Shown here piece by piece: positions 1 through 5,200 of a DNA stretch of 5,511 nt. Source of the stretch: an uncultured Ruminococcus sp. (lineage in GTDB: Bacteria; Bacillota; Clostridia; Oscillospirales; Ruminococcaceae); the NCBI GenBank assembly GCA_910577575.1, contig CAJTOG010000094.1, positions 1-5,511 of the forward strand, given 5' to 3'. How positions within the stretch are numbered: position 1 is the first letter of the stretch; every line of letters starts with the position of its first letter. The notes under the pieces were generated by a model. It was not told the DNA's origin and made no database searches. It was given only the letters and a program-made list of their open reading frames with translations. The translations under genes were made by a program, and so were the position numbers.

Positions 1-177
1 CCCGAACATCTGTGCTATTCTCGGGACTTCGTTCGCCGAAAGGCATATTCCGACCACTAACAAAGCGTGCTGAGTGTAGGTCAGAAGTCCAAGATACAGG
101 ATTGTAGTCTGCAAAAAAGCGGTCAGACAGGTCGCAATGACTTGCTTGCACCAGCCGAAAAATCCGTCCCTGCATAA
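1..177 (-). pseudogene. 5'-truncated fragment of an ICE conjugation-type membrane protein
   Basis: The minus frame with codon starts at multiples of three is open from 177 to the window edge and is closed upstream by TGA at 180-178. It reads DGFFGWCKQVIATCLTAFLQ from 168, then a hydrophobic stretch (TTILYLGLLT) and another with LLVVGICLSANEVPRIAQMFG at the edge. From memory, the pattern W/F-x-KQV-x(3)-CLTAFLQ-TT ... EVPRIAQ-FG belongs to the C-terminal half of a membrane protein found in conjugation modules of Bacillota integrative conjugative elements, often annotated only as a conjugal transfer or DUF family protein. Full-length relatives have a long N-terminal part, which is absent here, and no ATG, GTG or TTG lies near the start of the conserved part. 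I therefore call it a 5'-truncated remnant. The 3' end is outside the window. A sequencing frameshift is an alternative, but the other minus frames upstream show no recognisable continuation. Confidence 0.62.
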
Positions 178-198
178 TCACTTGCGGTCCTAATAATA

Positions 199-228
199 TT
201 GACAAAATTTCCTGATAAAACATATACA
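199..228 (+). promoter_or_regulatory. Possible plus-strand sigma-70-type promoter
   Basis: TTGACA at 199-204 is a perfect -35 box. TATACA at 223-228 is a fair -10 box at 18-base spacing. It would start transcription near 235, but only a tiny frame and a short palindrome with four Ts (279-295) lie downstream, so any product would be a short RNA. It faces the stronger minus-strand promoter at 311-339. In such AT-rich DNA a chance match is quite possible. Confidence 0.3.
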
Positions 229-310
229 TAATTTTGTTAAAATAAAATTCTATCCTCATATTTGCAGGAATGTTTCTCAGCGTTTTACGCTTTTCGGAAT
301 CTATTATGTA

Positions 311-339
311 ATCATACCAATTTTATTCAATATTGTCAA
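311..339 (-). promoter_or_regulatory. Strong minus-strand sigma-70-type promoter facing the ICE fragment
   Basis: On the minus strand TTGACA (339-334) is followed after exactly 17 bases by TATGAT (316-311), preceded by TGG, which gives an extended -10 element (TGnTATGAT). Only one base departs from the two consensus hexamers. The predicted start is near 304, reading leftwards. It lies downstream of the operon terminator, so it would begin a new transcript running into the truncated ICE gene. The motif is seen directly; its activity is inferred. Confidence 0.5.
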
Positions 340-420
340 TAATAAACTCGTCCGCTTCTGCAAAAGGTACACTCTACCTACCCTAAATTCATTTTCATCA
401 AAATTAAATTTTCTTGTACG

Positions 421-459
421 TATAAAAATACTTCGTTCCACTTTTAAAGCAGAACGAAG
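421..459 (-). terminator. Rho-independent terminator of the surface-protein operon
   Basis: A perfect 8-base stem (CTTCGTTC at 431-438, GAACGAAG at 452-459) may be extended by three inner pairs (441-443 with 447-449). Read on the minus strand it is followed by TATTTTTATA (430-421). It lies 58 bases beyond the TAA stop of the LRR gene. On the plus strand no T-run follows the hairpin, so it works in the minus direction only. Confidence 0.75.
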
Positions 460-517
460 ATAATTATTATATAATCTGATTGAAATAAACTTTATGATTT
501 GTTAATACCACATTTGA

Positions 518-613
518 TTATTGACGTTTTTTTGAAATACAAAGCGCTCCTAATGCAGAAAACAGAACAGCACTTATTCCGATAATTCCCTTATCACCTG
601 TTTTGGGAGAATT
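518..613 (-). other. C-terminal cell-wall sorting signal (SPKTG type)
   Basis: Residues 561-591 of the LRR protein read NSPKTGDKG, then a hydrophobic span of about 18 residues (IIGISAVLFSALGALCI), then SKKRQ. This is the three-part sortase substrate layout: motif, membrane span, positive tail. The first motif residue is Ser instead of the Leu of LPXTG, while PKTGD is intact. A sortase would be expected to cut between T565 and G566. No sortase gene is present in the window. Confidence 0.8.
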
Positions 614-2293
614 CTCTTTTACAGACATATTTTTTGATGTGGTCGTAGTTGCAGTATTGCCTGAAGTTATAGTTGTGCTCTGTGATATGGTTTCTGATGT
701 TGTATCTTCGATGACGATAGTAGTTGTCGTTTCCGTGCTTGTAGAAATTGCAGATGTTGTAGTGACAGGTTCTTCATTAAGCGGTACAAATTCAAAGTTG
801 TTTTCATTAGAATAAACTTCAACTGCGGTATCCGTATATCCATAAACAGTTACATCTGTATCAGCTTTGAACATATCAAGAACTGAATCGCAATCTTTTC
901 TGTAAATTGCAACCTCTACAAATTTAAAAAGTGGTTCCAGATATTCATCATTAACTTCATCATATATCGGATCATTGTCAACATAATTCTCATTTTCTGT
1001 AAATCCAAAAGCTAAAGGTGAAATTTCCTTAATATTTTGTGGAATAACATATTCTTTGGCAGTTGTATTGAACGCAAGACTACCTATTTTCTCCACGCTT
1101 TCAGGCAGAACAATTTTATCACGAAAATCAAATGCATAAAAGCCACCGCTCTCAATTATCTTCAGATTTTCCGGAAATTTATTAATAGCGTTATGATTTT
1201 CACTACATATCGATAGTGCAAAATATCCAATCTCTTCAAGTGAATCAGGAAGATTTATACTATCAACGCAATATAAATAATTATCAGAAAAAATCAAATC
1301 TCCAAGTCGGGTTATACCTTCTCCAATATTAATTGTTTTTATAGAAAAATCCTCAAGATTAAAATCAAGGTCATACCATGTGGGATAACCGAATTCACTG
1401 GAAACTTCATAGTATTTCAAACCATCAGGGTCAGTAACTGCAGAATGGTTAAACGTATAATCATAAGTAGCACCGGTTCCGCTTAAATCAAGAGTACCGT
1501 CTGAATACAGCGTCCAATAAACATTTTCTCCGCATTGACCTGTGCCGAGAATTTCGTTTTCCTCAAGGGCAACAAATTTAAATCCGTTTTCGTTTGCATA
1601 TACTTCAGCTGTTGAACCCGTGTAACCATAAATTTTTCTTTCATTATTTGGAATGCCATTAATATCAGGGGCGAAAGCGTCTTTCGCAATCTGTACATCA
1701 AGCGACATAAACGTTATATTTTCTAGTGAATCACAGTTTGCAAAAGCAGCATTACCTATTGTCTCTACCGATTCGGGGATAATAACGGCTTCAATATTAT
1801 CGCACGATTCAAAAGCGTTAGAACCGATTTTCCTCAATTTTTCAGGGAGAACAATTTCACTGCCCATAAATTCGCAAAATACGCTATCACCGATAGAATC
1901 TATATTATTGCCGAACGTTATTGTTTCAAATTCCTGAATAAATCTGTCGAATGTTGCATTAATGTCGGTAACGTTATCTGAAAAAGTCAGCTTGTTAATA
2001 GTATGATTATGATTGGCTGCCCAGTTTTCAATCTTTTCCAGCTCAGCACGATCTGCATCATTTGATGGTATATTTTCGTCATAAATAATAGTTCCATCAA
2101 AAAACATCGTGTCATTTTCAACTACGACAGTAATATCGTGGAAAATTACTTCTAATTTGTCGTCAGACACATTAACGGTAAAATGCGGCAGCTCAGATTC
2201 GTCCTCCGCCATTACTGTTACACTACCTGTACTAAATGTAAAAACAGTCAGTGCACATAACGAACATAAAAAAGTTTTCAAATTCTTTATCAT
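518..2293 (-). CDS. Sortase-anchored BspA-type leucine-rich-repeat surface protein
   Basis: This is a predicted wall-anchored adhesin of 591 residues. Residues 1-29 form a signal peptide (Lys-rich start, hydrophobic core, VMA before EDE). Residues about 100-245 hold a first block of BspA/LRR_5-type repeats, with the pattern LP-x-L-x-x-IG-x-x-AF-x-x-C (IVLPEKLRKIGSNAFESC, then IIPESVETIGNAAFANC). Residues 250-279 carry the G-x-CG-x-N-x-x-WTL-x-x-DGTL-x-x-SGTG module that often sits between such blocks. A second LRR block runs from about 318 to 505. Each block closes with a related 22-residue YGYT...EVY-x-NEN unit. A Thr/Ser-rich stalk (508-555) leads to the sorting signal SPKTG (562-566), a hydrophobic segment (569-586) and the tail SKKRQ. 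The start at 2293 is set by a GGAGGT five bases upstream and by the signal peptide. Known members of this repeat family bind host or matrix proteins or mediate co-aggregation; the ligand here cannot be predicted. It lies one base after the dockerin gene and is followed by a terminator. Confidence 0.93.
   Translation of the reverse strand: MIKNLKTFLCSLCALTVFTFSTGSVTVMAEDESELPHFTVNVSDDKLEVIFHDITVVVENDTMFFDGTIIYDENIPSNDADRAELEKIENWAANHNHTINKLTFSDNVTDINATFDRFIQEFETITFGNNIDSIGDSVFCEFMGSEIVLPEKLRKIGSNAFESCDNIEAVIIPESVETIGNAAFANCDSLENITFMSLDVQIAKDAFAPDINGIPNNERKIYGYTGSTAEVYANENGFKFVALEENEILGTGQCGENVYWTLYSDGTLDLSGTGATYDYTFNHSAVTDPDGLKYYEVSSEFGYPTWYDLDFNLEDFSIKTINIGEGITRLGDLIFSDNYLYCVDSINLPDSLEEIGYFALSICSENHNAINKFPENLKIIESGGFYAFDFRDKIVLPESVEKIGSLAFNTTAKEYVIPQNIKEISPLAFGFTENENYVDNDPIYDEVNDEYLEPLFKFVEVAIYRKDCDSVLDMFKADTDVTVYGYTDTAVEVYSNENNFEFVPLNEEPVTTTSAISTSTETTTTIVIEDTTSETISQSTTITSGNTATTTTSKNMSVKENSPKTGDKGIIGISAVLFSALGALCISKKRQ
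779..844 (-). repeat. LRR-block closing unit, copy 2
   Basis: Residues 484-505 of the LRR protein (YGYTDTAVEVYSNENNFEFV and two more) match residues 222-243 at 14 of 22 positions by direct comparison. The unit closes the second LRR block just before the Thr/Ser-rich stalk. In BspA-type proteins this Y-G-Y-[TS]-x(4)-E-x-Y-x-x-x-x-x-F-x-F-V unit is a common end cap. Confidence 0.7.
1565..1630 (-). repeat. LRR-block closing unit, copy 1
   Basis: Residues 222-243 of the LRR protein (YGYTGSTAEVYANENGFKFV and two more) form the cap of the first LRR block. The second copy is at residues 484-505. The paired caps show that the protein consists of two related LRR modules, consistent with an old internal duplication. 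Confidence 0.7.
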
Positions 2294-2294
2294 G

Positions 2295-5200
2295 CTAAAC
2301 CTCCATAAAATATGAATTTATTTTTTCGAGAAATTTTACAGCAATATTTTGATAATCAGTTTCTGAAATATCTTTAGGATGCTTAAATATCCTGTAGCTA
2401 TTACTAATACCATATTCTGATGCTAAATCAATCTTTTCAGCTTTAACTATTGTGTTGTGATTTAAATTTACAATTTTGCTGAATTTTGTGAATCTTTCAG
2501 ATTTGTTAAATTGAAAACACTCGTTAATAGACTTCGTTATTAAATTATCGTTGAAGGAATTTCGATTACGATACATGGTAATTATACTATTTGAAATTAT
2601 TTCTGCATCAATATCAGCATAAGCATCGTCCAAAGCGAATGTTTTTCCTGTTCCGAATAAAATTGCAACTTTATCAGATATATCTCCGTTTATAGTGGAA
2701 TTGTATGCTTCTTCCATTAATTGCTGTAAGTCGCCACCCCATGATGCTAATATATCTAATTTACTATTTACTTCTTTTCTATTTAAAAGTAATGCTGCAC
2801 CGAGTATCTCAAGAAAACTCGCATTATCTGGAAGTAATTCACCGATAGTGGGATAATATGATAGAGCAGACACTACTGCACCAAAGTGTTTAACATCTTC
2901 TATATCACCGGATTTAGTTGCATATATATTGTTTATATTTCCAAAATAATTTTTTAATTCTAAATATTGTTTGTTAGTGTTTATAAAATTAATAAATTCC
3001 TCTTCTTTACCCGCAGTTTTAGACCATTTACTATCAGTATAACCTTTGTTTAAGCATCTTAAATAATAAAATGTAAGCCAAACATCTTTCGAATTATAGT
3101 AATTATCTCCTTTGCAGTTAGAAAATGATTTTAAGTAATCTTGTGCTGCCAACTGTAATTCTCCCATTTTCTGAGCAAAATATCCATTGAGCTGATGTTG
3201 CATAGGGTCAGGATCAACATGATCCCAATCGAGATCGCCGTCAGTATCATTTTTCATAGGATCAGAAACATAGTAAAAATAGCTAAATCCTGCTATTGAC
3301 TGAGAATGATTCACAAGATACTGCCTCATTAAAACCAAGTCAAAAACGTCAATTTTACCATCACCTGTAAAATCTGCTCTGTCAAGTGTTACAGGATATA
3401 ACACAGGTCTACCCAAAATATAATCAGCCAATATTCTTAAATCTGCCGCACTTACAACACCATCTCCGTTTATATCGCCAAGTTTATCTGATAATGTATC
3501 AGTATTATAACCATTTTCAATAAAGTCTCTTATTAAGTCAATATCATCATCATCAATTTTTCCGTCAAGATTACAGTCCGCATTTACCATTTCAATTGCA
3601 GAAAGTGTTTCATTTCCTGCTAAATAAGATTCCAATAAAGCAACATCTGCGTTGTCAACGATATTATCGCAATTAACGTCGCCTCCGGTACAAAATACGA
3701 TTTCTTCGCCGTCAATAATACCGTCGGTGTAATATTTAACACCATTTTCTGTGATGGTAACAACATCATAAATAGTATCACGAGTTAACTGCTTGTCACT
3801 GTGGGCTTCTCCTTTAAGTGAAAAAGTAGCCGTTCCGTTTGAAAGAATATACATATTTTCTGGATTTTCTGTATTAGAAGACTCATAACAATCAGGAATC
3901 TTGTCATTATCATTATCAGTAAGATCATCTGAAGCTATAAAATAATAATTACCCTGTGCATTGATCCATTCTTCCCTATTTACAACACAATATATGCTGA
4001 AATGCGGAACTTTAGTAATTATGGTTGATAAATTTTCATCATAATTGCACTCTAGCATTCTGAACTGATGGAATGCCTCGTCATACCATACCACGCCAAG
4101 TTCATTAATACTCTGAACGTTTGCAGCAGTTTTATCGACAACAAATGATATGGTTGCTTCATCAAAAACAGAGATACTTTCAAATCTGAACGGTTTACCT
4201 ATTATGCTCAGTAAGTTTGATACAAAAACATTAGTATCATCAGTTTCAATACTTGTTGTGCTGTTAATATATCCTGTTCCATCAAAAGATATATTAACTT
4301 CCTCAATTGGTAAGTCATTATCAGATTCTGTATAGCTTATTGTCTGTGCAAGTTTTCGCTCACTGTCATTGATTCCATCGTTATAAGAATCAGAAAGCAA
4401 CGGATTCAATCCTAAAGCAATTTCATCAGAATCAGTAAGAGTGTCTCCGTCTGTATCAGCGATTAATGGATCTGTTCCATAAACATAAATTTCATCATAA
4501 TCGGAAAGACCATCTTCATCTGTATCTGATAATTGCGGATTTGTTCCATAATTAATTTCATCGACATTTGAGATTCCATCACCGTCAGAATCGGCATCTG
4601 CATCAGAAATTCCATCCGTTACTGAATCGTATTTCATAGGATTAGTTCCTGTGATATAAACCTCCTGATAATCCGTTAAACCATCTTCATCTGTATCAGA
4701 ATTGTTTACGTCCGTACCGATTATGATTTCGTAAATATCGGGCAATCCATCTTCATCACTATCAAGAAAATCGACAGAATAACTTTCTTCTGTTTTTGTT
4801 ACTACAAACGGAACAGACTCAATGTACTCTCCGTAATTAGTGGTAAAAGAAACCTTGAAGTATCTCTTTTCAAAGTCTTCAGAAATCGGATACTGATATG
4901 TAGTTTCATCCGAAACAACGTCTACATAAGTATAGTTTTCATTATCATCCGAAGTCCATATTTCATAAGTATCATTTATGTAATTGCTGTACCATTCAAT
5001 ATCTATGTTGTTTGATTCTCTGTTATACTCTCCCATTGCATATAGTTCAACATCGATGTCAGATTCAGTTCCAATCAATTCTGCCATATACGTGCTGTAA
5101 TTTGCGTTAATACTCGGACAATCCAAAGTAATAGTCTGACCGATAATAACAACATTGTTAAGGTTCAAATTATCAGTATCAATAACAATATCTCCGTAAG

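Larger units (their letters stand above)
181..517. other. AT-rich non-coding interval between the operon and the ICE fragment
   Basis: This 337-base stretch holds no convincing gene. It contains a terminator for the minus-strand operon (421-459), a near-consensus minus-strand promoter (311-339), a weaker plus-strand promoter (199-228), and a small palindrome AGCGT-TTT-ACGCT at 279-291 followed by TTTT on the plus strand. A 9-base inverted repeat (TATTGACAA at 197-205, its complement at 333-341) brackets the middle. A 13-codon plus-strand frame at 270-311 and a minus-strand frame opening at 259 exist but look accidental. I see no tRNA, riboswitch or CRISPR-like repeat. Confidence 0.6.

Noticed and set aside
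270..311. Plus-strand 13-codon frame (MFLSVLRFSESIM) downstream of a possible promoter
   Set aside because: AGGA directly abuts the ATG without spacing, the frame contains the palindrome, and nothing resembles a known leader peptide.
603..815. Plus-strand open frame rich in Val
   Set aside because: It is the antisense reading of the Thr/Ser-rich stalk of the LRR gene (ACN codons read as Val in reverse), with no ribosome site or family resemblance.
1483..1701. Second minus-strand open frame inside the LRR gene
   Set aside because: It overlaps a well-supported protein in another frame and has no ribosome site or recognisable domain.
1653..1937. Plus-strand open frame of 94 codons
   Set aside because: It lies fully antisense to the first LRR block and mirrors its repeat periodicity; no sign of coding on its own.
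2640..2655. GTGKT (residues 948-952) in the large protein as a Walker A ATP-binding loop
   Set aside because: The residue that should be the first Gly of GxxxxGK[ST] is Ile, no Walker B follows, and the protein is extracellular.
4150..4335. Plus-strand open frame of 61 codons
   Set aside because: Antisense to the beta-rich domain of the dockerin protein; no independent support.
4356..4763. Periodic DNA repeats as a CRISPR array
   Set aside because: The period follows the protein repeat of the Ca-binding units, the repeats are imperfect and in frame, and there are no unique spacers between identical repeats.
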